DNA from: Symbiodinium natans
Taxonomy: Eukaryota; Sar; Dinophyceae; Suessiales; Symbiodiniaceae
Direction: 5' to 3'
Assembly: GCA_905221605.1 (NCBI GenBank)
Contig: CAJNDS010002705.1
Coordinates: forward strand, 190,001-254,000
DNA length: 64,000 nucleotides
Below the pieces are notes generated by a model that was not told the origin of the DNA, did not search any database, and worked only from the letters and a program-made list of their open reading frames with translations. Numbering within the stretch: position 1 is the stretch's first letter; each line of letters opens with the position of its first letter. The translations under genes were made by a program, and so were the position numbers. This document shows positions 23,110 to 33,241 of the stretch, piece after piece.

Positions 23110-23228
23110 TCTGGACAATGATCTGGCAGGAAAATATACATTGCCATACCCGGCTTAGGAGCGTTTACCCCTTCGGGTTTCGAGTTTAGGGTTCGGGTTT
23201 AGGGTGCAAGGTTTGCACCTCTGTACAG

Positions 23229-23511
23229 GGACTTTCTCGGTGAAGGTACCACCTCAGGGGCCCAAGATAATTCTGGGTTTTAGGGTGTGGGGCTTTAGGG
23301 TTTATACCCCTAAACCCTAAACCCTGAACGCTAAACCCTAAACCCTCAACCCTATAAACCCTAAACCCTAAACCCTAAACCCTATGGAACCCTGAGGTTA
23401 GGGTTTAGGGCTTAGTGTCTTGCAGGAGCCGCCAAAGGAGGTGGTACCGGCCTGTACCTTGTGCGCCTAGTGACTGCTCCGATTTGGGCACTGGGTTTCT
23501 TAGTGATAAGG
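23229..23511 (+). CDS. Two adjoining exons, partial gene
   Basis: Exons 23229-23276 (2/2; DFLGEGTTSGAQDNS) and 23426-23511 (2/1; RPVPCAPSDCSDLGTGFLSD). The second is open over 86 bp up to an exact G|GTTTAGGG boundary. No start or stop found. Confidence 0.3.
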
Positions 23512-23544
23512 GTTTAGGGTTTAGGGTTTAGGGTTTCCCAGCGC

Positions 23545-23640
23545 AGGCCCTTATTCCCCCTTTTTTTGGGAGCTAGGTTCCCTGATAGGCTCCTTTAAAT
23601 CAAAATGGGCTAGGTTACTCTTGGGTCTAGACATGCACTC
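23545..23640. mobile_element. MITE-like element, CCCTTATTCCCCC family
   Basis: Left arm GCAGGCCCTTATTCCCCC, right end GGTTACTCTTGGGTCTAG. Family ends resemble AGACCCA(A)GAGTA inverted repeats. Other copies: 31029-31140, 33024-33140, 34925-35050, 38650-38770, 57663-57790 and 63270-63372. Confidence 0.6.
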
Positions 23641-23856
23641 TACTTGCCCCGAAGCTTAGGTAAGCAGAGTCATCGGCAGCTTCTTGGGGCTATCTCTGAA
23701 CCGAAACCCCAAAGCCTGATTAAGCCTAAAGCCCTGCACGCCTATACTGTATACCGGATACTGCGAAGCCTACTACAATCGAACCCAAAACCCCAAACAA
23801 TAAACCCCAGACCCCAAGCCCCTTGTGTAAGCCCTAAACCCCAGGCTTGGGATGTT

Positions 23857-23942
23857 GCCCCCCCTTCTACTAACAGTCCTTCATGGGGATTATTGTGCCC
23901 CTTACTAAAATAGGGCTGTTAGCAAACAAGCGGGAACATGCC
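23857..23942. mobile_element. MITE-like element, GGGATGTT..AACATCCC family
   Basis: Ends GGGATGTTGCCCCCCCTT and GGGAACATGCC, with inner ACTAACAGTCCTT. Other copies: 26840-26937 and 34508-34617 (best preserved). Confidence 0.5.
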
Positions 23943-23943
23943 G

Positions 23944-24050
23944 ACCCTAAACCCTAAACCCTAAACCCTAAACCCTAAACCCTAAACCCTAAACCCTAAA
24001 CCCTAAACCCTAAACCCTAAACCCTAAACCCTAAACCCTAAACCCTAAAC
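23944..24050. repeat. (CCCTAAA)n tract left of exon 24065-24145
   Basis: About 15 perfect heptamers, then CCTCCTCCCGCCAG, a good pyrimidine-rich acceptor. Confidence 0.9.
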
Positions 24051-24064
24051 CCTCCTCCCGCCAG

Positions 24065-25075
24065 GTCACGAAAGAGGATATGGATCGCATGGCCCAAGAG
24101 ATGGGCATGAAGTCCCTCTCCCTGACATCGTTGCGCTTTTTGGGGGTTCTTAGGGGGTTCTTCAGGGGGTTCTTAGGGGGGGTTCTTAGGGGGGGTTCTT
24201 AGGGGGTTTTCTTAAGGGGTTCTTGGGGGGGTTCTCAGGGGTTCTTAGGGGGTTCTTAGGGGGTTTTCTTAGGGGGGTTCTTCGGGGGGTTCTTAGGGGG
24301 TTCTTAAGGGGGTTCTTAGGGGGGTTTAGGGTTCTTAGGCGTGTCTTAGGGGGTTTAGGGGGGTTTTGAGGGTTGCGCTTGCAGGGTTTAGGGGGTTCAT
24401 GGGGCTTAGGACTTATATAGGGGCTGAGGGCTTAAAGGGCTTTGGGCTTTTTTGAAGGGTGTGTTGGGTTTTTCGGACTTTTGGGAGTCTAGGGATTTTG
24501 GGGGTGCAGGGTCCTCAGCCCCACAGAGACCTGTGCCGTGGCGAGGGGGGCTTAGAAGTGGCTTATAGGGACAGTTGTATCTGGGTTATAAGTGCCATGA
24601 AGCTCCAAGTAGGTCTTGGGGTTTAGGTTCTGGGCTTTAGGTGTCAGAATTTGAAGGGGGGAGGGGGGTCCCCAAACCCCAAACCCCAAACCCCAAACCC
24701 CAAACCCCAAACCCCAAACCCCAAACCCCAAACCCCAAACCCCAAACCCCAAACCCCAAACCCCAAACCCCAAACCCCAAACCCCAAACCCCAAACCCCA
24801 AACCCCAAACCCCAAACCCCAAACTCAAACCCCAAACCCCAAACCCAAAACCCTACGCCCTAAACACCCTAAACACCCTAAACACCCTAAACACCCTAAA
24901 CACCCTAAACACCCTAAACACCCTAAACCAAACCCTAAACCCTAATTAAACCCCAAACCCTAAACCTTTAAACCCTAAACCCTATGACAGCCTAATGAGG
25001 CTAAAAGTGGAGGAGGCTCGGACGAGCGTCTCCCCGCCCAAGAAGACGGACAGTCCACAGAAGGCGCATGCCTGA
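24065..25075 (+). CDS. Three-exon model, charged C-terminus
   Basis: Exons 24065-24145 (0/0; VTKEDMDRMAQEMGMKSLSL), 24527-24549 (0/2, leaving by a GC donor) and 24991-25075 (2/stop; LMRLKVEEARTSVSPPKKTD). An alternative skips the 23-bp exon and reads the last island as PNEAKSGGGSDERLPAQEDG, exiting at G|GTTTAGGG (25079). Third-position GC favours the first reading slightly. Function unknown. Confidence 0.38.
24140..24350. repeat. GGGGGTTCTTA minisatellite-like block
   Basis: About 17 imperfect units of GGGGGTTCTTA, a derivative of the telomeric motif, directly after the proposed donor at 24146. Confidence 0.8.
24672..24860. repeat. (CCCCAAA)n variant telomeric array
   Basis: About 25 near-perfect CCCCAAA heptamers followed by CACCCTAAA nonamers (24861-24930). 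Long frames across it on both strands (repeats of FGVWGLG or PKPQTPN) are artefacts. Confidence 0.95.
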
Positions 25076-25076
25076 G

Positions 25077-25185
25077 TCAGGGTTTAGGGTTTAGGGTTTA
25101 GGGTTTAGGGTTTAGGGTTTAGGGTTTAGGGTTTAGGGTTTAGGGTTTTAGGGTTCAGGGTTCAGGGTTCAGGGTTCAGGGTTCA
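25077..25185. repeat. (TTTAGGG)n tract with GGGTTCA tail
   Basis: About ten perfect heptamers, then a block of GGGTTCA variants. Confidence 0.9.
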
Positions 25186-25468
25186 AGCTAAAGATTGCAG
25201 GCTGCTGGAGCAGGCCTGGGCAGCATAGGTTCGAGATCGGCGGGCATGCAGGTCCTCAAAACAGTTCACTTCAATCCTAGGTAGGAGAAGGGGGACCCTT
25301 AAAAGGGAACCCCTTCTTAACCCTCTTCTGGCTCTCTTAAACAGAGACCTTATTCAGAGGATATCCCCAAGGGTCCCCCTAATCCTATCCCCTATTCAAG
25401 GGAAAGCAGCAGGTTGGGAGCAGGCTGGGGAAGGGGAGTCGGGGTGGGCGGCCCTATAGACGAAGCAC

Positions 25469-25624
25469 TACTTGAAGGTTCATGGTACTTACTAACCAAT
25501 TATAACTGGGCTTATAACCCCTACTTATAATTGGGATAACCCCTATAAGGCCCTTTAGGGGCATTATAAGTAGGGTTATAAGTCCAGTTATAATTGGCTA
25601 GTAAGTGCCATGAACCTTCAAGTA
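25469..25624. mobile_element. TA-flanked palindromic MITE, CTTGAAGG family
   Basis: Ends TACTTGAAGGTTCATGGTAC and GTACCATGAACCTTCAAGTA are perfect inverted repeats. Similarity continues inward through CTAACCAATTATAACTG. TA at both edges fits a TA target duplication, as in Tc1/mariner-type MITEs. No coding capacity. Confidence 0.85.
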
Positions 25625-25927
25625 AGAGCATGGGAAGGGAGAACGGATAGAGCGGGGAGTGCGGGGAGGGCGGTGCAGGGAAAATGAGTCTTCACTGGCG
25701 CCGGGGCCGGCGGATACCTGAGTAGCCCCTAAATAACCCTCAAACAAATTGTAAAGTCCCTTATATAAGGGTGTTTCCTGTAGTTCCTTGAAAACCCCCA
25801 AAAGCTCCAGTTAGGAGCCCCAAGCCCTAAACCCTAAACCCTAAACCCCAAACCCTAAACCCTAAACCCTGAACCCTAAACCCTAAACCCTAAGCCCTTA
25901 GAAGCCCCCTAAACCCCCTTGTGGCAG

Positions 25928-26803
25928 ACTGTCTCGGCCGCGTCGCTGGGATCCGGCCCTGGCTCCAACATCTCCGCGAGCCCGGAGGCCTCGCCCAGCA
26001 AGGCTAAGGCGGGATGCAACAGGGTTTAGGGTTTAGGGTCTAGGGTTTAGGGTTTAGGGTTTAGGGTCTAGGATCTAGGGTTTAGGGTTTAGGGTTTAGG
26101 GTCTAGGGTTTAGTTTAGGGTTTAGGGTTTAGGCTTCTTAAGGCAGGGGGGGTTCAGGGGGGGCATGTAACTCAACGTTCCCCAAATACTCGCCAATACT
26201 GCCTAAGGCTCACTAAGGTTCCCTGGGTACCCACTTTCCAAGAACCCTCGCTATGCATAGTAAAAAGACTCGTCCCCCCTGCGGTTGTACCCCAAAGGTT
26301 CCCTGAACACGCTCTTAAGATGGCTCTGGCACAACCTTAAGGATCTTTAGAGACGTTCCCGCAAAAACCAAAAGGTTACAACCTTGAGGGTCAACCCCCT
26401 ATATGGGGGTTTCCGAAATTAGGGTCCTGATTATGAGGGAACCCTACTATTTGGGGATCTATATTAGGGGTTCCCGTATTTTTGTAAACCCCCATATAGC
26501 CGGATTGGGTTTGGGGCTTCTGTTTAAGGGATCTAGGGCTGCTGGGGTTAGGGGTTTAGGGTTGAGGGTTTGGGGCTTACAGGGTTAGGTTCAGGGTTCA
26601 GGGTTTTAGGGTTTTGGGGCTTTAGGATTTAGGGTTTTAGGGTTTAGGGGTGAGGGTTGAGGGTTGAGGGTTCAAGCGTTTGGGGTAAACCCTAACTAAA
26701 CCCTAAAACCCGAAAACCCTACTAAACCCGAAGACCACGCTCACGAGAGGCAAAGAAGCCGCTCAGTGATCCTGAAGACTTCTTCAGCGAGTTCGGCATG
26801 TGA
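25928..26803 (+). CDS. Two-exon model ending FFSEFGM
   Basis: Exons 25928-26023 (0/0; SGPGSNISASPEASPSKAKA; G or C at about 27 of 32 third positions) and 26750-26803 (0/stop; AKKPLSDPEDFFSEFGM). The first island is bounded by GGCAG and AGG|GTTTAGGG. The C-terminus could be a short peptide motif, but I cannot name it. Upstream exons are missing. 25201-25251 (open in two frames) may belong to it. Confidence 0.42.
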
Positions 26804-26839
26804 AGCAATGGCGGGCACTCCTCAACCCTGACCCCTAAA

Positions 26840-26937
26840 CGTTCCCCCTTAAACTCTATGACAACTCCTTAACAGCGATTAGAAGAATATGGGGTACTGC
26901 AATCCCTACTAAGGACTGTTAGAAGGGGGAACTTCCC
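26840..26937. mobile_element. MITE-like element, GGGATGTT family, copy
   Basis: GTTCCCCCTTAAACTCTATG at the left and AAGGACTGTTAGAAGGGGGAAC at the right form inverted ends. Matches 34508-34617. Confidence 0.5.
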
Positions 26938-27185
26938 AACCCTAAGCTCTCAAACCCCTGAACCCCTGAACCCGTCGACCCCCCAACCCTAAACCCTAAC
27001 CTCCGAAACCCTGAACCTTAACCCCTAAACCCTATAGCATAGGAAGCATGCACCCTGAAACTGTGAACCCCTGACCCGAACCCTGTGACCCAGACCCTGA
27101 ACTCGAAACCAGATTTGTTATAGGGTTTAGGACTAAGGATTTAGGGCTTGAAGCCACAAAGAGCTTACAAAGCTTGTATCTGCAG

Positions 27186-27537
27186 AGTGTGCGTTGCGGT
27201 GGTCCAGTTTGCTGAGCTTGCACGCCGTAGATTTTCCAGCAGCTTTCAAAGCGTTTCAGATCACATCTGCACTTTGAGGAGTCTGCCACCACTCAAGCAC
27301 CCACGCCCTGAACCCCACCCTGTTTAGGGTTTAGGGTTTAGGGTTTAGGGTTTAGGGTTCAGGGTTCAGGGTTTAGGGTTTAGGGGACCCTGACCAAAAT
27401 CATGACCCGCCCAAACTGCTTGCTGGATGACGGACTGCACGTTGCTATCATCGATGCTGCGGTTCCGCTCTGTTGCTGATTGCATCTGATTCCCTTCATC
27501 TAGTATTCAGTCGAAGAGGCTCCGGGATCTTCCCTAA
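27186..27537 (+). CDS. Two-exon model
   Basis: Exons 27186-27252 (1/2; LRWSSLLSLHAVDFPAAF) and 27504-27537 (2/stop; IQSKRLRDLP). The join is in frame. Between them lies another open stretch (27401-27467; NCLLDDGLHVAIIDAAV) that the model does not use. Weakly supported. Confidence 0.25.
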
Positions 27538-27570
27538 GCCTAAACCCAGAACCCGAATCAAACCGTCAGA

Positions 27571-28152
27571 GAGCCAGCAGTCTCTTCATTCATCTACCGT
27601 CTAGCTTCCACAGTGACGGTCTGCTAGCGGTCTCCACAGGGACCTCCTGCCCGCAGGCCACCAGGCAAGAGCGGGTGTCTCTACGATTCCGACCCATCAT
27701 CTGCTTTTGGAGCCCTAAATCCTGAAGCCTAAACTCTGAACCCTAGGCCCTCGTGTGCCTGATGCCTCTAAGGGTCGTTGTATGGTCGCGCATGATGGTT
27801 CTGCAGGATATATATATATATATATATATAGATATTCACATGGGGTACACGAGGGGTCCCTTGTAAGGGCCCATATTAAGGGACCATGTGACTGCCCCCT
27901 AATGAAACGACAACCCCTAAGCCCGAAACCCTAAACCCGCAACCCCAAACCCCAACCCCTAGACCCTAACCCCGAAACCCTAACCCTAAACCCTAAACCC
28001 TAAACCCTAAACCCTAAGAATGCCGGAGCCCAAAGCTGCTACATGCCTGGTTCGGCGATGGGGAGTTGCCCGATTGCCCGATGCAGGAGCTGCGGGGGAA
28101 TTTCCAGCAGAAGCCCTCGACACGGCAGCCTGAAACAAAGCCCAAAGCTTGA
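27571..28152 (+). CDS. Two orphan terminal-exon-like islands
   Basis: 27571-27724 is open for about 50 codons to TGA (SSLFIHLPSSFHSDGLLAVS). 28019-28152 follows CCCTAAG and reads KLLHAWFGDGELPDCPMQEL to TGA 28150-28152 with high third-position GC. The two have no clear join. A (TA)n-containing repeat (about 27810-27900) and telomeric repeat lie between them. Confidence 0.28.
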
Positions 28153-28277
28153 GACCCCCCTTAAAAGGCCCCAAACTCCTAAAACCGAAGCCCTAAACCC
28201 TAAACCCTAAACCCTAAACCCTAAACCCTAAACCCTAAACCCTAAACCCTAAAGATCTGAAATCTAAACACCAACAG

Positions 28278-30899
28278 TCGGGGCGCGGTGCTTCGCAGCT
28301 CCTGCGCTTTGCGCCCGACCTGGTGCTCGAATCAATTGCCTGCCACCCATCCAAGATGATGTCAGAAGTGTTCGGGGTTTAGGGTTTAGGGTTTAGGGTT
28401 TAGGGTTTAGGGGATAGGGTTTAGGGTTGAGGTCTTTGGGTTCAGATCTTTCTTTTCACTACAAGCTAAGTAGACCCCGAACCCTGAACCCCAAAGCCCA
28501 GAACCCTGCTTTCTCTTTGTTGTGTGCGTGTGGGTGGGTTTATGAAGCTCCTTCGTCCTGCAGTGTAGGGCTTAGGCTTTAGGCTTTAGGCTGTAGGCTT
28601 TTGGCTTTAGGCTTCAGGGCTTTTCGGACAGGGCTTATGGCTTATCGGCCCTGAACCCTAAAGGCCAAAACCCGAAGTTGCTTTAGAAGAAGGGCTTCCC
28701 CCTGTGAGAGACCATCGTGTGGTACGTGGCTTGGTTAGCCCAGTGGTAGCCTTTTCCTTCTTTTTTTGGTTATGGTTTCCCTTATCAGTTTTAGAATAAC
28801 CAACCAAAAAAAGGGTACCCTTATTGTAGTATGGTTACTGGGGTACGGAGGTGGTCTAGGGTTTGGGGTTTAGGGTTTGGGGCTTGGGGTTTGGGGTTTG
28901 GGGTTCGGGGTTTGGGGTTGAGGGCCTGTATGCCCTAAACCCTAATCCTTTAACCCTAAACCCTTTGGTTTTGGGGGCCTTTTTGCAATGGAAGGGGGAG
29001 TGTTCCTGAAGATCCCACGCCCAAACCCGCAATTCTTTTGATAGGTTCGGGATTCCTCCTTTGCTTGGCTGAGGGTTCCAGAGTTGTTGATCCGAGGGTT
29101 CGAGGTTTAGGATTTAGGGTACGGGGCTCAGGGCTCGGGGTTCTCAACCCTCTGCCCTAGAACCCTAAAGCCGTAAAGCCTGGGAACCCTACCAGTAAAC
29201 CCCTAAAACCCTAGACCCTAAACCCTAAACCCCAAGCCCTAAACCCTAAAATTCCCAACCTAGGTTCATTGGGCTCTTCCCTTCGGTCACCAGGGCAGAG
29301 GCGGGTGCCCGTGCGCGAAGACGGCGTTTTAGGGTCTTGGGGTTTAGGGTTGTAGGGTTGTATGGTTTAGGGTTTAGGGTTTAGAGTTTAGGGTGGTGCA
29401 GGGTGTAGGGTGTAGGGTGTAAGGACGCAACACTCTGAACCCTCTACCCTCAGCCGCCCAAACCCCGGTTTGGGGTTTAGGGTTTAGGCTTTGCCTATCC
29501 GCTCCCTCTCTCTCTCTCTCTCTGTGCCTGTCTGCCGTTTTGTGTGATCTCTCGGCTTTTGTGGTCTCGACCACCCTAACCTAACACCAAGCACTCATCT
29601 CGACTTGGTTGAGTGCTTTCTGGAAACGGGGTGGGGGGGGGGTCCGTGTCGGAGAAGTCCTACATGAAGGCCTCAAGCACCCTTCGAGGTTCAGGTTTAA
29701 GGTGAGGGCAGGCTTTAGGTTTAGGGGTTATTGGGTTTATAGGGTTTACAGGGTTTACAGGGTTTATGGAGTTTATAGGGTTTACAGGGTAGACCGAGGA
29801 GAAGAGTTCCGGGCGAGGAGAAGAGTTGAGTTTAAAATCTAACAACCCCACACCGAAAGTGGGGAAAAACGATAAAGAAGCTATTCCTCCTCATAAGTTC
29901 CTTATAAGGGAAATGTAGGGAATATGATCATTTATTCTTTTTCGGGTTCTTAAGCAAGTAGTTGTGGCGGTCATAGTGTATGTTAGTTCTGGTTTTGTGG
30001 TCAATCCCGAAGCACACCCTTCGGCTTCAAGTTGAAAACATAAATGCGAGCTGGAGAAATCGAGTAGAACTGCACAGCCATCCTTCCGGCGGTCCAATCC
30101 CAATATTCAACTGTCCCATCACCTCTAAAAGCCAACATACTTCCCGGTATTCCCGAGCCCTAAGCCCTGAACCCTGAACCCTGAACCCTAAGCCCTAAGC
30201 CCTAAGCCCTAAGCCCTAAGCCCCAAGCCCTGAGCCCTAAGCCCTCAGCCCTAAGCCCTAAGCCCTAAGCCCTAATCCTAAACCCTGCCTAACACTGGGA
30301 AGATTTTTTCTCAGGTGGGAGGCGGGTCCCTCAACCTTCCACCCAACCCTGAGGCCCCAACACCTAACCCAGATCCTAGGGTACAGGGTTTAGGGTTGAG
30401 GGTTTAGGGTTTCGGGTTTTCGGGTTTAGGGTTTAGGGTTTAGGGACGCTAAACCCTCATGCTTTGCTGTGGAATCATGCTCAGGGTTGCGTTTTCGGTT
30501 GGCTTAGGGCCGTTTGTTGAGACGGGTCATCAGGGACTCTGCCTAATTACAGCCTTGTGGGTTTTGGGTTTCGTTATAGGAGGGTTTTAGGGTCCAGGGC
30601 TTTGGGTTCTGTTTACTTGCAGTCTTGTGGGGGACTTAGTAAGTAGATAGTAAGTAGACTTAAAAGTAGCCTAAAAGCGACCCTAATCGGAGTTATCCTA
30701 CTTATACCTCCATTAGATACCTACCTCCTAAGACCTACCTACTAAGTCTTCCGACCCTCCAAGTTGCACCTGCCAGTTACGAGTTAGCTTGCTGCTAAGC
30801 TGTGGTCTAATCAAGGCGTTTGCAATCCAGCCACAGGAAGATCTGGCGGCCAGACTGAGCAAGTTTGCCGCGCAGCTGCCCTGTTTCTTAAACCCTTGA
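28278..30899 (+). CDS. Multi-exon model ending at TGA 30897
   Basis: Exons 28278-28376 (0/0; RFAPDLVLESIACHPSKMMS), 28678-28721 (1/0; ALEEGLPPVRDHRVV), 29045-29104 (0/0; VRDSSFAWLRVPELLIRGFE), 29264-29325 (0/2), 29592-29630 (2/2; THLDLVECFLET), 30013-30146 (0/2; RLQVENINASWRNRVELHSH), 30315-30387 (2/0; HPTLRPQHLTQILGY), 30816-30899 (0/stop; QEDLAARLSKFAAQLPCFLN). Joins 28721 to 29592 and 30013 to the stop are in frame. 28376/28678 and 29630/30013 are not, so exons are missing or two genes are merged. Confidence 0.38.
30178..30275. repeat. (AAGCCCT)n variant array
   Basis: About 13 units of AAGCCCT / GAACCCT, a homogenised variant of the telomeric heptamer, in front of exon 30315-30387. Confidence 0.85.
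30637..30750. mobile_element. MITE-like palindrome, GACTTAGTAAGTAG
   Basis: GGACTTAGTAAGTAGATAG at the left is inverted as CTACCTACTAAGTC at the right. Single clear copy here. Confidence 0.6.
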
Positions 30900-31028
30900 T
30901 AAAGCCCTACACCATGAGCCACTAGTCACTAGACCCCTAAACCCGAAACCCTAAACCCTAAACCCTAAACCACTAACCGCAAACACTTGCAACCCCAAAG
31001 CTCAACCTAAACCTCTATTCGTCATTTT

Positions 31029-31140
31029 TCTAGGACCCAGAGTAGGCCCTTACTTCCTTTCTTTAGGGTCCAGGTTCCCCTATAAGCCCCTTTAAACGAA
31101 TGGGCACCCTGTTTATTCCTAGGTTACTCTTGGGTTGCCC
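31029..31140. mobile_element. MITE-like element, CCCTTATTCCCCC family, copy
   Basis: Starts TAGGACCCAGAGTAGGCCC and ends CCTAGGTTACTCTTGGGT. Internal CCCCTTTAAACGAATGGGC matches the other copies. Confidence 0.65.
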
Positions 31141-31190
31141 TAAACCCTAAACCCGAAATCCCGAAATCCCTATTCCCTTTAGTTTTGCAG

Positions 31191-32951
31191 GGCCAAGGCC
31201 AAGAATTTATCAGGAGGAGATCCAAAGGCATAAAACCCTCAGCATCACAATGGGAGGGTTTGGTGTTTTAGGGCTTAGGGCTTACTGGGAGGTTCATGGT
31301 ACTTCAAGACTTATTAACCCAATTATAGCTGTACTTATAGCCCAATTATAACCATGTTAGGGCACTTAAGGGGCTTACAAGTGGGTTATATGTACAGTTA
31401 TAGCTGGGTTCTAAGTACCATGAACCTCCATTTAGGGCTTGGGATTTCCGGTTTGAGTTGACAGCCTAAACCCTAAACCCCAAACCCCAAACCCTAAACC
31501 CTAAGCCCTAAAGCCCTGCTTGGAACTCCTCAAACCCAAAACAACCAGTTCCCAGACGCCAGGAGTCCTTGCGTGCCGGACAAAGGCAGCTGGACAGCTT
31601 CAACAGCTCCGCCCAGGTGGGGCTTAGGATTTAGGGTTAGGGTTCAGGGTTTAGGGTTTAGGTTTTAGGGGGGTTCAGGGTTTAGGGTTTAGGGTTTACG
31701 GTTTACGGTTTACGGTTTGGGATAATCCCCTGACAGGGACCCGAGAAAGGATACCCATGGTCCGGGGTTTACGGTCCTCCCTAAACCCTAAACCCTAACC
31801 CCTAAACCCTAAACCCTAACTGTAAACCCTAAACCCTAAACCCTAAACCCGGTTCTGGGCTTCGGAAGCTGAATCTGAAGCTCAGGGGAGTCATACTCGG
31901 ACCCCTAGTGCTTCTAAGGCCCTCAAGCGCCCTAATATGGTTGTAAGCACAGTTATAAGTACAGTTATAGTTGGTTAATAAGTACCATGAACTTCGAATT
32001 AGTTCAACAAAGGAGCATCAAGGGACTAAAGGAGGGACCCTCATAAGGAACCTTAGGGTTATTTACAGGCTACTTAGGTATTAGGGGCTATAAAAGGCAC
32101 GTGTAGGGGTTATATAGGGGAATAAGATTAAGGCCCTTCAGACACGACCCCTCTCCGACGGGGTCGGGGACGAGTTCTGCCTGCCGGTTTCATTGATTCT
32201 ACCTGAAGGTTCATGGTACTTGCTAACCCTATTATCACAGCATGCTCGGGCTCCTAAGGGGCTTATAGGTGGGTTTACAAGCTGTGTTATAAGTACCATG
32301 AACCTTCTAAACCCTAAACCCTGAACCCTAAACCCTAAACCCTGAACCCTGAACCCTAAACCCTAAACCCTAAACCCTAAACCCTCAACCCTGTGCAGCT
32401 ATAACTGGGTTGTAGGTACCATGAACCTCCAAGTACCAACAGGTTTCGGAGCTGACTGCTAGCACTCGAGGTCGCTCCAAGCTAGGATCCTCTCTCTTTG
32501 GTTTAAGGTTTAGGGTTTAGGGTTTAGGGTTTAGGGTTTAGGGTTTAGGGTTTAGGGTTTAGGGTTTAGGGTTTAGGGTTTAGGGTATCGAATCAGTTCC
32601 CTTGTGTACGGCCCATTTGGGGTTCCCGTTTCAATGCGGGCCTATAAGGTCAGGGTGCCCGATGACCCCAGTTTGGAAACGGAAACCAGCTCCTAAACTC
32701 TAGACTCTAAACCCTAAACCCTAAACCCTAAACCCTAAATCCTAAAGTACCCTAAACCCTAAACCCTAAACCCGAACCCTAAACCCTAAACCCTAAACCC
32801 TAAACCCTGCACCCTAAACCTAAAACCCTAAACCCTAAACCTTACATTCCAGGCTTGGCTCAAGAAGCTGGAGAACTTGGAAGACCAACTCATGTGCGCG
32901 CGGCTCCTACGCAGAACCAGGGCTTGGGGTTCTTGCTCGAAGCCCCAGTAA
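31191..32951 (+). CDS. Multi-exon model ending in coiled-coil-like exon
   Basis: Exons 31191-31257, 31549-31616 (1/0; RRQESLRAGQRQLDSFNSSA), 31737-31766 (0/0; GPEKGYPWSG), about 31869-31918, 32142-32186 (0/0; RPLSDGVGDEFCLP), 32443-32500 (0/1; SELTASTRGRSKLGSSLF), 32853-32951 (0/stop; WLKKLENLEDQLMCARLLRR). The first island is open in two frames. The last join (phase 1 to 0) does not close, so one exon is missing. MITE copies sit directly upstream of the exons at 31549, 32142 and 32443. Confidence 0.35.
31283..31431. mobile_element. Palindromic MITE, CTTGAAGG family, diverged copy
   Basis: GGAGGTTCATGGTACTTC at the left and AAGTACCATGAACCTCC at the right. Inner arms contain CAATTATAGCTGTACTTATA. 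Confidence 0.75.
32200..32307. mobile_element. Palindromic MITE, CTTGAAGG family, short copy
   Basis: TACCTGAAGGTTCATGGTAC at the left and AAGTACCATGAACCTTC at the right with a shortened core. A right half of another copy lies at about 31940-31999. Confidence 0.7.
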
Positions 32952-33241
32952 ACCCTAAACCCTAGACCCTAGACCCTAAACCCTAAACCCTAAACCCTAA
33001 ACCCTCGAGCTCCCAAACCCTAAGCCTCAGAGTAGGCCCGTATTCCCTCTTTTTTGGGGGTTATATAGGTTCCCTGATCAACCACTTCAAGCAAAAGGGG
33101 GCACCCTTTTTCTTCCTAGGTTGCTCTTGGGTCACCCTAAACCCAGAACCCTAAACCCGAAACCCTAAACCCTAAACCCTAAACCCGAAACCCTAAACCC
33201 TAAACCCTAAATCCCTATTCCGATTCCCCTAGGTTTTGCAG

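Noticed and set aside
24552-24949. Frames repeating FGVWGLG or PKPQTPN.
   Set aside because: Translations of the CCCCAAA heptamer array in three frames. Low complexity only.
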